Shown: positions 44,881 through 54,440, numbered from the stretch's first letter. The stretch is DNA of 64,000 nt from Sinorhizobium garamanticum (GCF_029892065.1 NZ_CP120373.1:620001-684000); one strand, 5' to 3'. Made by a program: numbers and translations. Notes: generated by a model from the letters alone, not told the origin.

Positions 44881-45891
44881 TCACGCCACGCCGGCGCGCA
44901 AGAGGTCGTGAATGTGCAGGATGCCGACCGGGAGCCCGGCGTCGTCGACCAGGAAAAGGACGGTCACCTTGTTCTCCTGCATGAACTCCATGGCGGCGCT
45001 GGCAAGGACATCGCCTTTGACGACCCTCGGATTGCGCGACATCACGTCCTCGACCCGCTGAAGCAGCAGATCCCCCGCCATGTGGCGGCGCAGGTCGCCG
45101 TCGGTAATCACACCGATCAGCGTGCCGCCTTCTTCGACAATGCCGACAACGCCAAATCCCTTCGACGACATCTCGATGACCGCTTCGCTCATCGGACGGC
45201 CGACCGAAAGCAGCGGCACCTGTTCTGCCACATGCGCCAGTTCATGCACCAGGCGCAGTTGCGCGCCGAGCTTGCCGCCGGGGTGGAATGTCTTGAAATC
45301 TTCAGCCGAGAACCCGCGTCGCTCGAGGAGCGCGATCGCCAAGGCGTCTCCGACCGCGAGCTGCAGCATGGCGGACGTCGTGGGCGCGAGGCCGTGCGGA
45401 CAGGCCTCCGGCACCTTGGGCAGCACCAGGGCAACGTCGGAGTTGCGGGCAAGGATGCTGTCGCGATTGGCGCAGATCGAAATGACTGGCACCTTGAAGC
45501 GCTTGGCATAGGTGAGCATGTTGCCAAGCTCGGCCGTCTCTCCCGACCAGGAAAGCAGGATCAGAACATCCTGCGACGTGACCATACCGAGATCGCCATG
45601 GCTCGCCTCGGTCGGATGGACGAAATAGGCGGACGTGCCGGTGGACGCCATGGTCGCCGCGATCTTGCGGCCGATATGGCCGCTCTTGCCGACGCCCGAC
45701 ACGACGACCCGGCCCTCGCTGTCGCCGATCAATTCGACCGCGTCCACAAGGCTGCGCGCAAAGACTTCATCCGTCGTCAGGTGATCGGCGAGAGCCTTGA
45801 TCCCATTGGTTGCGGTCGTCAGCGTCCTGCCGATCGAATCCAGCATGGCGGAGCGGGATTGCCCATCCGCCTTCACTTGTCTCAAGCCCAT
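44881..45891 (-). CDS. kpsF: Arabinose-5-phosphate isomerase, KpsF/GutQ family
   Basis: 336 residues: a SIS sugar-isomerase domain (about 40-175; GVGKSGHIGRKIAATMASTG and LLSWSGETAEL) followed by two CBS repeats (about 205-330; GVITDGDLRRHM, VLFLVDDAGLPVGILHIHDLL). The family makes D-arabinose-5-phosphate from ribulose-5-phosphate, the first step to Kdo, used in lipopolysaccharide and capsule. Start 45891 (MGLRQVKADG) is preferred; the frame is open 34 codons further without homology. Converges on rkpJ with a 27-base gap. Confidence 0.9.
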   Translation of the reverse strand: MGLRQVKADGQSRSAMLDSIGRTLTTATNGIKALADHLTTDEVFARSLVDAVELIGDSEGRVVVSGVGKSGHIGRKIAATMASTGTSAYFVHPTEASHGDLGMVTSQDVLILLSWSGETAELGNMLTYAKRFKVPVISICANRDSILARNSDVALVLPKVPEACPHGLAPTTSAMLQLAVGDALAIALLERRGFSAEDFKTFHPGGKLGAQLRLVHELAHVAEQVPLLSVGRPMSEAVIEMSSKGFGVVGIVEEGGTLIGVITDGDLRRHMAGDLLLQRVEDVMSRNPRVVKGDVLASAAMEFMQENKVTVLFLVDDAGLPVGILHIHDLLRAGVA

Positions 45892-46037
45892 CGTTGACCC
45901 TAGTCCCCGCAACGAAATTGTCCGAAAGCCCGCCGTTTCAGCGGCAATTTGAGTATATAGAAGGCAGATAAGCGCTTTTTCTTGGCAAACCAAGTCTATT
46001 TACGACTGTTTGCACTGAAACCGGCAGTCTTCGGCCG

Positions 46038-46493
46038 TCAGCCCGCGCGTTTTTCCTCGATAATCTCGTGCGGCGGCTCACCGTCGCGCGCAAATTCCGC
46101 GAGCGTCATCGAATCGAGAATGGAGGCGATGGCATCTCGAACCGTCGTCATCGATATCCGTACACGACAGGTCTCGGGGTCGCTGCAGTCTTCGCAGACC
46201 TCATAGGCCGTGCGACTGGCGCAACGGATCGGTGCGAGGGGACCGTCCAGCGTGCGTATGACATGGCCGATGCGAATCTCCGATGCCGGGCGAGAAAGCG
46301 AATAGCCGCCACCTGGTCCCTTCTTGGAACGGAGCATGCCGGCGTTGCGCAATTCGAGCAGAATCGTATCGAGGAATTTTTTTGGAATGTTGTTGCGCTG
46401 GGCGATTTCATTGATGAAGGCGGTCTCGCCAGGTTCGAGGCGCGCCAGATCGACGAGGGCCTTGAGGCCGTATTTTCCTTTCTTCGTCAGCAT
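46038..46493 (-). CDS. Rrf2-family transcriptional regulator
   Basis: 151 residues. Winged helix about 1-75 (MLTKKGKYGLKALVDLARL; IAQRNNIPKKFLDTILLELR; GPGGGYSLSRP). Three candidate Fe-S cysteines follow in the usual place (C-x10-C-x2-C-x5-C region: RCASRTAYEVCEDCSDPETC). Rrf2 proteins sense iron-sulphur, iron, redox or cysteine status. It is not RirA, whose N-terminus is MRLTKQTNYA. Start 46493 is chosen for the GGGAGGGGAATT ribosome site and family N-terminus. The target may be kpsF or an off-window gene; unknown. Confidence 0.88.
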   Translation of the reverse strand: MLTKKGKYGLKALVDLARLEPGETAFINEIAQRNNIPKKFLDTILLELRNAGMLRSKKGPGGGYSLSRPASEIRIGHVIRTLDGPLAPIRCASRTAYEVCEDCSDPETCRVRISMTTVRDAIASILDSMTLAEFARDGEPPHEIIEEKRAG

Positions 46494-46660
46494 TCCCAGA
46501 AATTCCCCTCCCGGTCCCCAAACGGCGGGACCGTTGGCAACAACACAATCCTGTCTTGGCATAGCACAAGAAACGCCCCGCCAATACACAATTTTGGTGG
46601 ACAATTCGGGAGGATGAACTTCAAATTTGATGGATTTGCTGCCGCATTGCGGCGGAGGCT

Positions 46661-46765
46661 ACAGCGCCGCGCGTCTCATCAGACGCGCAAAGGACGCTGT
46701 ATCACCTTGAGTTGCTGCATGTTTTCAACCTTAAATCGACTACGATTTAAGGAAACATGCAGTAG
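46661..46765 (+). repeat. RIME1 element, complete, plus orientation
   Basis: ACAGCGCCGCGCGTCT, CATC, AGACGCGCAAAGGACGCTGTA, linker CACCTTGAGTTG, then CTGCATGTTTTC with stem CTTAAATCG/CGATTTAAG and AAACATGCAGTAG. It ends directly at the 3' end of the small gene at 46767 (minus strand). Confidence 0.88.
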
Positions 46766-46766
46766 A

Positions 46767-46976
46767 TCACGCCGCCGCAATGCCAACCTGATGGTTTCTG
46801 GCGCCCTGGCCGGAGAGCAGACGGCTGATCGCCGCACGCGCTTCATCGGCCGAGCGGAAACGCTGCGCGTCCAAGTCCCAGACGTGATACTTCACGGCCA
46901 AGAACTTCAACCGGTCCTCGTCAGGGACAACAACGCCGACGGCCTCGCCGCCATATTCGATAACTTGCTTGCTCAT
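46767..46976 (-). CDS. Small hypothetical protein
   Basis: 69 residues: MSKQVIEYGGEAVGVVVPDE, then a compact domain (RLKFLAVKYHVWDLDAQRF) and a C-terminal helix (SADEARAAISRLL). It looks like a small alpha/beta protein with one Trp and conserved-looking hydrophobic pattern. GTGGAGGAGCG precedes the ATG at a normal distance. Its stop abuts the RIME1 element. Not recognised. Confidence 0.65.
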   Translation of the reverse strand: MSKQVIEYGGEAVGVVVPDEDRLKFLAVKYHVWDLDAQRFRSADEARAAISRLLSGQGARNHQVGIAAA

Positions 46977-47431
46977 GTAATAACGCTCCTCCACGCCCCG
47001 CGGCGCGGATCATTCGATTCTCGGCAAAAAGGTGAATTCGGGAAGTTCAGACAGTCACATTCGGCGAAGTGCGCGAAGGTGACGTTTCACTGTTGCACGA
47101 CAATAGGAACGCGAGCCGCAGAAAGCGGCGGTCGAGACGATTCCGGACATGTCACTCTCCTTTGGCTGGGGCCGGGCGCATCGCACGCCGCGGCGGTTCA
47201 TGAACAATGTGAGGCGGACTCCTTCCGCGTCACGGTCTGCAAACTAGAATAATCTACCAAATTAGTCAATTCCAAAAACAAAGAGGAGAAAAATAATTCT
47301 CTACGCTCCCGTTTTGAACCGTCATGGCGACAATTCTATTTTTGTCGTCCTCGCTGAGAACTCTCACGCTATCTAGGTAGCGACGAATCAATCTGCAAGG
47401 GACGATGCTATAAAGACAGCACTTTCGGACG
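46977..47431. other. Intergenic region, no gene seen
   Basis: 455 bases. The 47230-47330 part is AT-rich and may hold a promoter. No tRNA, RIME1 copy or frame with a ribosome site was found. The right end leads into the secDF terminator. Confidence 0.5.
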
Positions 47432-47461
47432 AAAAAGGGGCGGCCGTCGGCCGCCCCTTTT
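47432..47461 (-). terminator. Intrinsic terminator of secDF
   Basis: On the minus strand GGGGCGGCCG, short loop, CGGCCGCCCC followed by TTTTTC. A ten-base GC stem with U-run, 23-52 bases after the secDF stop. The plus-strand reading also ends in CCCCTTTT, so it may work in both directions. Confidence 0.93.
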
Positions 47462-47483
47462 GGTTTTGTCATTTGTGATCGGA

Positions 47484-50018
47484 TCAGGCCGTCGGCGCTC
47501 CCGGCTGCTGCGTCGCACTGCGAGCCGCCTCGCGGTCCTTCCACCAGCGGCTCAGGAACAGGAGGATCGGTCCACCGATATAGATCGACGAGGTCGTGGC
47601 GACGATGACGCCGAACATCATCGGCCAGGCGAAGCTGCGCACCGTTTCGCCGCCCCAGATCGCCATCGGCACCAGCGAAAGGGCCGTCGCCAGCGAGGTG
47701 AAGATGCATCGCGCAATCACCTGGTTGATGCTCATGTCGATGAGATCGGAGAAGGGCATCGACTTATACTTGCGCAGGTTTTCGCGCATGCGGTCGTAGA
47801 CGACCACCTTGTCGTTCACCGAATAGCCGATCATCGTCAGCAGCGCGGCGATTGCCGTCAGGTTGAAGTCCACGCCGGTCAAGGCGAAGAAGCCCACCGT
47901 CTTGGTGATGTCGAGCAAGAGCACCGCGATCGCGCCGACGGCGAAGTGCCACTCGAAGCGGAGCCAGATGTAGAGCAGGATCGCCACCATCGCGAGACCG
48001 ACGGCGAGGAAGCCGGAACGCTGCAACTCGCCGCTGATCGTCGGCCCGACGACCTCGGTCCGCTCCAGGGTCGAGCCGGGAACGGACGCCGTCACCGCCT
48101 CCTTGATCCGGTTCAGCGCCGCCGTCTGCTCCTGCTCGCCGCCCGGCTGCCGCTGGACGCGGATCAGCACCGATTGGCCGCCGCCGAAGTCCTGCAGCGC
48201 CACCTCACCGAGGTTGAGCTCCTCAAGGCTCTGGCGTAGCGTCGCCAGATCGATCTTGTCCTTCGACACCGCCTCGACCTGAATACCGCCGATGAAATCG
48301 ATGCCGTAATTCAGGCCCGGCGTGAAGAACAGGACGACGGAACTGATCGACAGGAAGGCCGAAAAGCCGATCGCCTGGAAGCGTCGCTTCATGAAGGAGA
48401 AGGTCGGCAGGTGCGGCACGCGACCGAAGAGCGACGGAATCTCCAGCTTCTTCATCTTGCGGCGGACAACGACCTCGCGCATCAAGAGGCGCACGACCGT
48501 GACCGACGTGAACATCGAGATGACGATGCCGAGCATCATGGTGACGGCAAAGCCGCGGACGGGGCCGCTGCCGAGCCAGAACAATAGGATCGTGCCCGCA
48601 AGCGTCGTGACGTTGGAGTCGAGAATCGTGGCGTAGGCCTTGTTGAAGCCGACGTCGAGCGCCTTCATCGCGCCGGCGCCCCCTTCCGTCTCTTCGCGGA
48701 TGCGGGCGTTGATGAGGATGTTGGCGTCGACGGCCATGCCGATGCCGAGGATGATGCCGGCGATACCGGGCAAGGTGAGCGTCGAGCCGATCAGGCCGAG
48801 AACGCCGATCGTCATGATCGTGTGCAGCACCAGGCCCACATTGGCGATCATACCCCACGCGCCGTAGAGCACGATCATGAGCGTCACGACGAGACCGAAG
48901 CCGGCAAGACCGGTGTAGAGACCCATGCGGATCGAATCGCTGCCGAGGTTCGGGCCGACCGAACGCTCTTCGATGATCGTGAGCGGCGCCGGCAGAGCGC
49001 CAGAGCGCAGCAGCGCCGAAAGGACGGTCGCCGACTCGGCAGTGAAGTTGCCGCTGATCTGACCGCGGCCGCCGAGGATCGGCTCGTTGATGACCGGTGC
49101 GGTCAGCACCTTGCCGTCGAGGACGATTGCGAAGGGGCGGCCAACATTTTCACGCGTGATTTCGGCGAACTGGCGGGCGCCAAGCGAATCGAAGGTGAAG
49201 TCCACGACCGGCTGGTTGGTGCGCTGGTCGAAGCCGACTTTGGCATCGTCGAGGCGCTCGCCGGAAATGGCAACGCGGCTTTCGACCGGATAGCGGTTGC
49301 CGTCATCGGCGCCGGGAAGGATGTCGACGCCGCGCGGTGCCGGCTGCGTGACGTCCACGCTCTGATCGAGCATGTGGAAGCTCATCTGTGCCGTGGAGCC
49401 CAGGAGCTCGCGCAGACGGGTCGGATCCTGCAGACCAGGCAACTGTACGAGAATGCGGTTCGAGCCGATGCGCTGGATCAGTGGCTCGGCGACGCCGACC
49501 TGGTCGACGCGGTTGCGGATGATTTCGAGACTCTGCTCGACCGCCTTGGTCATGCGGTCGGCCATGCCGGCCTCGGTGATCGCCAGCGTCACCACGTCGC
49601 CGTTCGTCGTCACCTCGACCTCGGGAGCGGAGGCGCCGAAGCCGATCGTGCTGACCGGAGTCGCCAGTTCCTGCAGCTTCGGCAGCGCCTTTTCGCGATC
49701 GGCCGCGTCCGCGATGCTGACCGTCACGCTGTTGCCGCTGATGCGCGCCGACGAGGCGGAAACGCGTTCGCCACGGAGAACCCGGCGGGTATCGTCGAGA
49801 AGCGTATTGAGCCGCGCCTTCTGCAGGCCGGCGCCGTCGACCTCGAGAACGAGGTGCGAGCCACCCCTCAAATCGAGACCGAGAGTGACCGGCTTGAAGG
49901 GTAGCACGGCAGTGAACTGCTCTCTCATCGCCTGCGGCAGAACGCTCGGCATCGCCGCGAGGCATCCGAAAATAATAATCGCGACATAGGCGAGGACCGC
50001 CCATTTGGATGTACGCAT
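47484..50018 (-). CDS. secDF: SecDF, fused protein-export membrane protein
   Basis: 844 residues, SecD (about 1-510) and SecF (about 545-830) in one chain with twelve membrane helices. SecD signatures: LGLDLRGGSHLVLEVD, the large periplasmic P1 domain with GLQDPTRLRELLGSTAQ, and GMAVDANILINARIREE. SecF: FTPGLNYGIDFIGGIQVE and MIGYSVNDKVVVYDRMREN. SecDF uses the proton gradient to pull preproteins through SecYEG on the periplasmic side. Start 50018 is the standard RTSKWAVLAYV N-terminus; the frame is open 11 codons further. Confidence 0.97.
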   Translation of the reverse strand: MRTSKWAVLAYVAIIIFGCLAAMPSVLPQAMREQFTAVLPFKPVTLGLDLRGGSHLVLEVDGAGLQKARLNTLLDDTRRVLRGERVSASSARISGNSVTVSIADAADREKALPKLQELATPVSTIGFGASAPEVEVTTNGDVVTLAITEAGMADRMTKAVEQSLEIIRNRVDQVGVAEPLIQRIGSNRILVQLPGLQDPTRLRELLGSTAQMSFHMLDQSVDVTQPAPRGVDILPGADDGNRYPVESRVAISGERLDDAKVGFDQRTNQPVVDFTFDSLGARQFAEITRENVGRPFAIVLDGKVLTAPVINEPILGGRGQISGNFTAESATVLSALLRSGALPAPLTIIEERSVGPNLGSDSIRMGLYTGLAGFGLVVTLMIVLYGAWGMIANVGLVLHTIMTIGVLGLIGSTLTLPGIAGIILGIGMAVDANILINARIREETEGGAGAMKALDVGFNKAYATILDSNVTTLAGTILLFWLGSGPVRGFAVTMMLGIVISMFTSVTVVRLLMREVVVRRKMKKLEIPSLFGRVPHLPTFSFMKRRFQAIGFSAFLSISSVVLFFTPGLNYGIDFIGGIQVEAVSKDKIDLATLRQSLEELNLGEVALQDFGGGQSVLIRVQRQPGGEQEQTAALNRIKEAVTASVPGSTLERTEVVGPTISGELQRSGFLAVGLAMVAILLYIWLRFEWHFAVGAIAVLLLDITKTVGFFALTGVDFNLTAIAALLTMIGYSVNDKVVVYDRMRENLRKYKSMPFSDLIDMSINQVIARCIFTSLATALSLVPMAIWGGETVRSFAWPMMFGVIVATTSSIYIGGPILLFLSRWWKDREAARSATQQPGAPTA

Positions 50019-50132
50019 GTGGAAATTCCATGAATGCCTGAGCGCGCTCAACCAGCGGCGTCCGGGCTAGGTTTTCATCAAAACTCAGGCGGAACCGGAG
50101 ATCGCCGGCTCCACCAAACGCTGAAGGATGCT

Positions 50133-50543
50133 TTATGCCCGGGGCGGGGCGCGAATGCGTTCGCTGAAAAACGGCGCGCCTGCAGCGACGTCCGCGCGCG
50201 GAAACGACGGCGGTCGAGCGTTTTCAAGGGTTGGCAAGTTGGCGAGGTTGAAGAGAAGAACCGGTGGGAGATCGCCTCCGGTCGTCGATTTTCCATCCGC
50301 TCGCTCGCCGACGAGACGGAGATCAGGCAACGTAACGGCCCTGGAACCCTGCCGCACCACTGGACGGTCGGAAGAACCGGTATCCGGCAAGGCGACGTTG
50401 CCGGTCGGCACGCCTGCGGCAACGCGGCTCGAAGCACTCTGCCCAACGGCAATGACCTGCATGGCAAAGGAGGCACAGAACAGCCACAGCACGGCAAAGA
50501 GCCGGCTGGCCTGCATGCTCTTGCTGCCACCCAAGAGGTTCAT
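50133..50543 (-). CDS. Exported hypothetical protein
   Basis: 136 residues from ATG 50543. A hydrophobic signal segment (RLFAVLWLFCASFAMQVIAV, cleavage about residue 35) is followed by a low-complexity Pro/Arg/Ser-rich mature part without recognisable domain. Alternative starts are a GTG at 50552 and ATG 50516. It lies upstream of and in the same direction as secDF with a 114-base gap. Not recognised; signal peptide supports it as a real secreted protein. Confidence 0.55.
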   Translation of the reverse strand: MNLLGGSKSMQASRLFAVLWLFCASFAMQVIAVGQSASSRVAAGVPTGNVALPDTGSSDRPVVRQGSRAVTLPDLRLVGERADGKSTTGGDLPPVLLFNLANLPTLENARPPSFPRADVAAGAPFFSERIRAPPRA

Positions 50544-50701
50544 CGAGGACACTACCCCTTTTTCTCGACCGGATGCCGGCGAGACGAAATTCAGCCCGAC
50601 TGCTTCAGCCTAGCGAAAGAACATGGCCGGATTCGAGCGTGCGGCGCTCTTAACACCATTCCGAGGCGGAAAAGTCAAATCCGGCTCGGCTCCTCGCCTT
50701 T

Positions 50702-52315
50702 TCAGGCGGTGACGCCGACGGTCTTTGCTTGATGGATTTCAATCAGCGAAGGCCCGGGTCGCGCAGCCGCCTCAGTGAGCGCGCGCGGGAGATCGCGGAC
50801 ATCGGCCAGCCGCTCGGCCCTGACGCCATAGGCCCCGGCAGTCATCAGAAAGTCTGGAGCAGAGGGCTTCACGCCTTCCGGGGTGATACCGGAATCGACC
50901 ATGTAGGACTCGATTTCCTGATAGCCGTCATTGTTCCAGACGAGGAAGATCACCCTGGTCGCGGCATCGACGGCCGAGCCGATCTCGGCCAGCGAGAATT
51001 GGAAGCCGCCGTCGCCGACGAGGCAGACGACAGGCCTGCCGCGATCCGCCACGGCCGCGCCCACCGCCGCCGGCGGTGCATAACCGAGCGCCCCGTAACC
51101 GGTCGCGGAATTGAACCAACTCCGTTGCCGAGGTGCATCGCAATAGAGGTTGCCGGCGTAAACGGCCTGCGTGGAGTCCCCGACGATCGCGCAATCCGGA
51201 AGCGCCCCGTAGATCATGTCGATGACGGCCACTTCCGCACGCATCTTGGCGGACAATTCCTTCAGCGCCGCCTTGCGGGCCGCTTCCGCGCGTTCTGCAC
51301 CGTCCCTTGCAGCCACATGGCCGGGCAGAAAGCCTAGGATGCCCGCCGTCGCCATCTTCGCGCCCGACAGGATGGAAAGTGCTGCCTGCGGCCCGCGGGC
51401 AAGCTGCGCGGCGTCGATGTCGGTGCGGATGAGATTGCGGAGTTCCGGAAACCCGCCATCGGCATAGAGATCGTAGTCCGTTTGGCCCATCTCCGTGCCG
51501 AGCGCCAAGACAAGATCCGCGGCCCGCAGCAGGGCGCGTACCGCCTTCAGGCTCGGGCTCGCCGGGACCCTCAGGGGATGGCCCGCAAGCATGCCGCGCG
51601 CGTTGACGGTCGTCGCCACCGGCGCGCCGATCTGCTCGGCGAGTTGCCTGACTTCCGCTTCCGCCGTCAGCGCACCGCCCCCGCAGAGAATCACCGGACG
51701 CGCAGCGTCGGCGCACAGGATTGCCGCCTTCTGCAGGGTTTCACTGTCGGAGCGCGGGCGGGTCGCCGCGGCAGGTCTGGCCGGCTTGCTCTCGATCCTC
51801 AGAGCCATCACCTCGGTCGGAATCTCGATGTGCACCGGCCCAGGCCGGCCGGAAAGCAGGACTGCAAAGGCCCGGTCCACCACAAGCGGCAAATCCGTGG
51901 GGTTGAGCAACGTGTGGGAATAAAGCGCCAGCGTCTTCATCATCCCGTGCTGGTCGGGCAATTCATGCAGCAGGCCGCGTCCGTGGCCGAGCGAATCACG
52001 ACGGTTGACGCCGGAAATGACCAGCATCGGGATCGAGTCCTGGCGGGCCTGCGCCATCGCCGTGATGGTATTGGTCAGGCCCGGACCGGTGATCACCAGC
52101 GCGACACCAGGCTTGCCGCTGACGCGGGCATATCCGTCGGCCATGAAGCCCGCGCCCTGCTCGTGCCTCGGCGTGACATGGCGGATCTTCGATGAGGCAA
52201 GACCACGATAGAGCTCGACCGTGTGGACGCCTGGAATGCCGAAAACGACTTCGACACCGTTTGCCTCGAGGAGATCGACAAGCACCTCGCCTACGGTTTT
52301 CATTTCAGCAGTCAT
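50702..52315 (-). CDS. aruI: ThDP-dependent decarboxylase, probable 5-guanidino-2-oxopentanoate decarboxylase
   Basis: 537 residues of the acetolactate-synthase fold. N-terminal GVEVVFGIPGVHTVELYRGL with the cofactor-activating Glu in PRHEQGAGFMADGYAR; middle FAD/ADP-like domain; C-terminal ThDP motif VGDGGFQFSLAEIG...WNN. True acetolactate synthases pair with an ilvN subunit, absent here. The overlap with an arginine:pyruvate-transaminase-like gene points to AruI, which decarboxylates 2-ketoarginine to 4-guanidinobutanal in the arginine transaminase pathway. Start 52315 overlaps the upstream gene by four bases. Confidence 0.82.
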   Translation of the reverse strand: MTAEMKTVGEVLVDLLEANGVEVVFGIPGVHTVELYRGLASSKIRHVTPRHEQGAGFMADGYARVSGKPGVALVITGPGLTNTITAMAQARQDSIPMLVISGVNRRDSLGHGRGLLHELPDQHGMMKTLALYSHTLLNPTDLPLVVDRAFAVLLSGRPGPVHIEIPTEVMALRIESKPARPAAATRPRSDSETLQKAAILCADAARPVILCGGGALTAEAEVRQLAEQIGAPVATTVNARGMLAGHPLRVPASPSLKAVRALLRAADLVLALGTEMGQTDYDLYADGGFPELRNLIRTDIDAAQLARGPQAALSILSGAKMATAGILGFLPGHVAARDGAERAEAARKAALKELSAKMRAEVAVIDMIYGALPDCAIVGDSTQAVYAGNLYCDAPRQRSWFNSATGYGALGYAPPAAVGAAVADRGRPVVCLVGDGGFQFSLAEIGSAVDAATRVIFLVWNNDGYQEIESYMVDSGITPEGVKPSAPDFLMTAGAYGVRAERLADVRDLPRALTEAAARPGPSLIEIHQAKTVGVTA

Positions 52316-53502
52316 GCGCGGCGCTCCTTGCGGGCGGTCAAGCGTTCCGCCAGAGAGCTGATGCGCCGGCATGCTTCGTCAATATCGGAATCGGGCACTG
52401 TGAGGCTCACGCGCAGGAAATTTTGCGCTTCCTCGCCGAAGGAAGAGCCCGGCATCACCGCCACGCCTTCCTCTTCGAGCAGCGCCCAGGCGAAGGCTGC
52501 ACCGGACAGGCCGGTACCGGAGACGTCGATCAGCGTGAACATGCCCGCTTCCGGCGGTAGAACAAGGACACCCGGCGCATCGGCAAGGCCATCAACGATG
52601 CGCCCCGCGCGCCGCTTGTAGGCTTCGCGCATCTTTTTCGCCGTGTCGATCTCGTGCGTCAGGGCGTAAGCCGTCATGTCGGCGATGAAGGGCTGCACGC
52701 CGAAAAGCATGGTCTCGGAGATAGGCAGGAGGCGATTCGTGAATTCGACGGGACCGACCGCCCAGCCACTGCGGAAGCCTGGCGCAGCATGCGACTTGGA
52801 AATCGATGAGACGACAACGGTGCGCTCAGCGAGATCGGCATTGTCGAAGGGCGACGCGAACGCAGCATCGAAGACCAACTCCTCATAGACTTCGTCGCAG
52901 ACGATCCAGAGGTCGTGGCGACGGGCGACTTCGCCGATGGCCGCGATTTCGGCGGCGGTCAGCACCGCACCAGTCGGATTGTGCGGGGTGTTGAGGAGCA
53001 GCACGCGGCATTCCGGCGTGATGGCCTTCTCCAAGTCCTTCGCCCGCATGTGAAAACCGAATTCGGGTTTCAGCGGAACCAGGACATGGTGGGCACCGGT
53101 GGAACGGATGACGCCTTCATAGGTGGCATAGAGCGGATCGCCGACGAGCACGGCGTCGCCAGCCTCGACGAGGCCCAGCATGACGGCAAAGAGCGCCGTC
53201 TGCGTGCCCGGAAAGCACAGGACGTTTTCTGCAGTCACATCGGCCCGGCGCCGCCGGTATTTCTCCGCAAGAGCAGCGACGACGGCCGGTTCGCCGCGCC
53301 CGTTCGAGTAGCGGTACCGCCCGGCATTCATGGCACGCTGACATTCGTCGAGCAGGGAGCGGTCCGGCGGCAGATCCGGCTCACCGATGGTCAGCTCGAT
53401 GATATCGGCCCCTTCTGCCTTCAGTTGGCGCGCGCGGATGTGCAGCGTCCATTTACCGGAACCGAGATCAGCAAGACGTGAGGTGATCGCCGCGTAGCGC
53501 AA
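52312..53502 (-). CDS. aruH: Class I/II aminotransferase, probable arginine:pyruvate transaminase
   Basis: 396 residues. Fold-type-I motifs: IIELTIGEPDLP, GRYRYSNGRGEP, NTPHNPTGAVL, CDEVYEELVFD, PLP lysine in SSISKSHAAPGFRSGW and the carboxylate-binding Arg in FLRVSLTVPD. Translationally coupled (ATGA) to the aruI-like decarboxylase. In Pseudomonas the AruH/AruI pair converts arginine to 2-ketoarginine and then 4-guanidinobutanal. Specificity is inferred from that pairing and from the adjacent polar amino acid transporter. Confidence 0.83.
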   Translation of the reverse strand: MRYAAITSRLADLGSGKWTLHIRARQLKAEGADIIELTIGEPDLPPDRSLLDECQRAMNAGRYRYSNGRGEPAVVAALAEKYRRRRADVTAENVLCFPGTQTALFAVMLGLVEAGDAVLVGDPLYATYEGVIRSTGAHHVLVPLKPEFGFHMRAKDLEKAITPECRVLLLNTPHNPTGAVLTAAEIAAIGEVARRHDLWIVCDEVYEELVFDAAFASPFDNADLAERTVVVSSISKSHAAPGFRSGWAVGPVEFTNRLLPISETMLFGVQPFIADMTAYALTHEIDTAKKMREAYKRRAGRIVDGLADAPGVLVLPPEAGMFTLIDVSGTGLSGAAFAWALLEEEGVAVMPGSSFGEEAQNFLRVSLTVPDSDIDEACRRISSLAERLTARKERRA

Positions 53503-53551
53503 ATGTTTGCTCCCTTTTGGTCATTTGTTTTTATGCATGTCGTTACATGCA

Positions 53552-54166
53552 TTAGTTTTCTATCGGCAGGCCGAGCACGGCCTCGACCGAGGCCATGGCG
53601 ATGCTGACCAGTTCGCCATCGCGAAAGAGGTCGCCGGCAAGGCAGCCTTCGACCCAGAGCCCGTCCACCAGGCCGTTGATCGCAATTGCATACCGGCGGC
53701 ACTCCTCCTCGCTTGCGGGCTTGCCCTTGGCGGCAAGGAATTCGCTCAGCAGTTCCTGCAGTGTGTTGCGGAAGGCGAGATAGCCCTCGCGGTGAATCTC
53801 GGCGAGGACCGGATCGACCCGCACCTGGCTGATGAAGGCTGCCCAGAGCGAGACGCTGCGGCTGTCAGCAACCGGCTCGGTGAGGTTGACCGCGATAAAC
53901 TCTCTCAGCCGCGTCGCAGGATCGCCCTCGACATTCTGGGCCTTCTCGGTGAGAGACGCGATGACGGCGCGGTAGGCCTCCGCGACCATCTGATCCTTGG
54001 ACTCGAAATAGTGGCGGACGAGCCCCGCGGTGACGCCGGCGCGGATCGCGATCTGCCGAACGGTCGCGCCTTTCAGGCCGAATTCCGAGATGCAATCGAG
54101 CGTCGCCTCGATCAGTTCCTGGCGCCGCTCGCCCTCGGGAGCGCGGTGAAATGTGCGGCGAGTCAC
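53552..54166 (-). CDS. TetR-family regulator (BetI-like)
   Basis: 204 residues. N-terminal TetR helix-turn-helix (RRQELIEATLDCISEFGLKG, VRQIAIRAGVTAGLVRHYFESKD) closely resembles BetI; the ligand domain (about 75-200) has LWAAFISQVRVDPVLAEIHREGYL. It lies 49 bases upstream of aruH on the same strand and 274 bases from the divergent ABC transporter, so it is placed to control both. The ligand could be arginine or a guanidino intermediate; inference. Confidence 0.88.
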   Translation of the reverse strand: MTRRTFHRAPEGERRQELIEATLDCISEFGLKGATVRQIAIRAGVTAGLVRHYFESKDQMVAEAYRAVIASLTEKAQNVEGDPATRLREFIAVNLTEPVADSRSVSLWAAFISQVRVDPVLAEIHREGYLAFRNTLQELLSEFLAAKGKPASEEECRRYAIAINGLVDGLWVEGCLAGDLFRDGELVSIAMASVEAVLGLPIEN

Positions 54167-54291
54167 TGCAACCTCCGGTGCGCAGCGCGGCGCAACCAGA
54201 TCGTCAGTGTCAGCGAACCGGATGTGCCCATGCGTTGCTCCTGCGGTGATGCTCGTTCGAACAGCGCGGCCAAAAAAACCGCGACGAAGTT

Positions 54292-54319
54292 ATTATACGC
54301 TTGAATAATATCGGCACAA
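54292..54319 (-). promoter_or_regulatory. Candidate promoter for the TetR-aruH-aruI operon
   Basis: Minus strand: TTGTGC (54319-54314), 16-base spacer, TATAAT (54297-54292). A consensus -10 in an AT-rich island between the divergent genes, 126 bases before the TetR start. The same region has the weak palindrome TTATT-N9-AATAA (54290-54308), which could be a repressor site. Confidence 0.4.
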
Positions 54320-54440
54320 GTGCAACATTCCCCCCAATGAAACAGCGTGACAAGCCGAAGATGCTGCACGAGAGAACGACCAGGGGAACTGTTTTCATGC
54401 CTTCAAGGAAAGCTCTTCGAGCCACGGGAGTGGCGCGTCG

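Noticed and set aside
46038..46493. Rrf2 protein as iron regulator RirA
   Set aside because: The N-terminus and recognition helix differ from rhizobial RirA; only the general Rrf2 family is supported.
50702..52315. Acetolactate synthase large subunit IlvB
   Set aside because: No small subunit is adjacent and it is coupled to a transaminase; 2-ketoarginine decarboxylase is the better reading.
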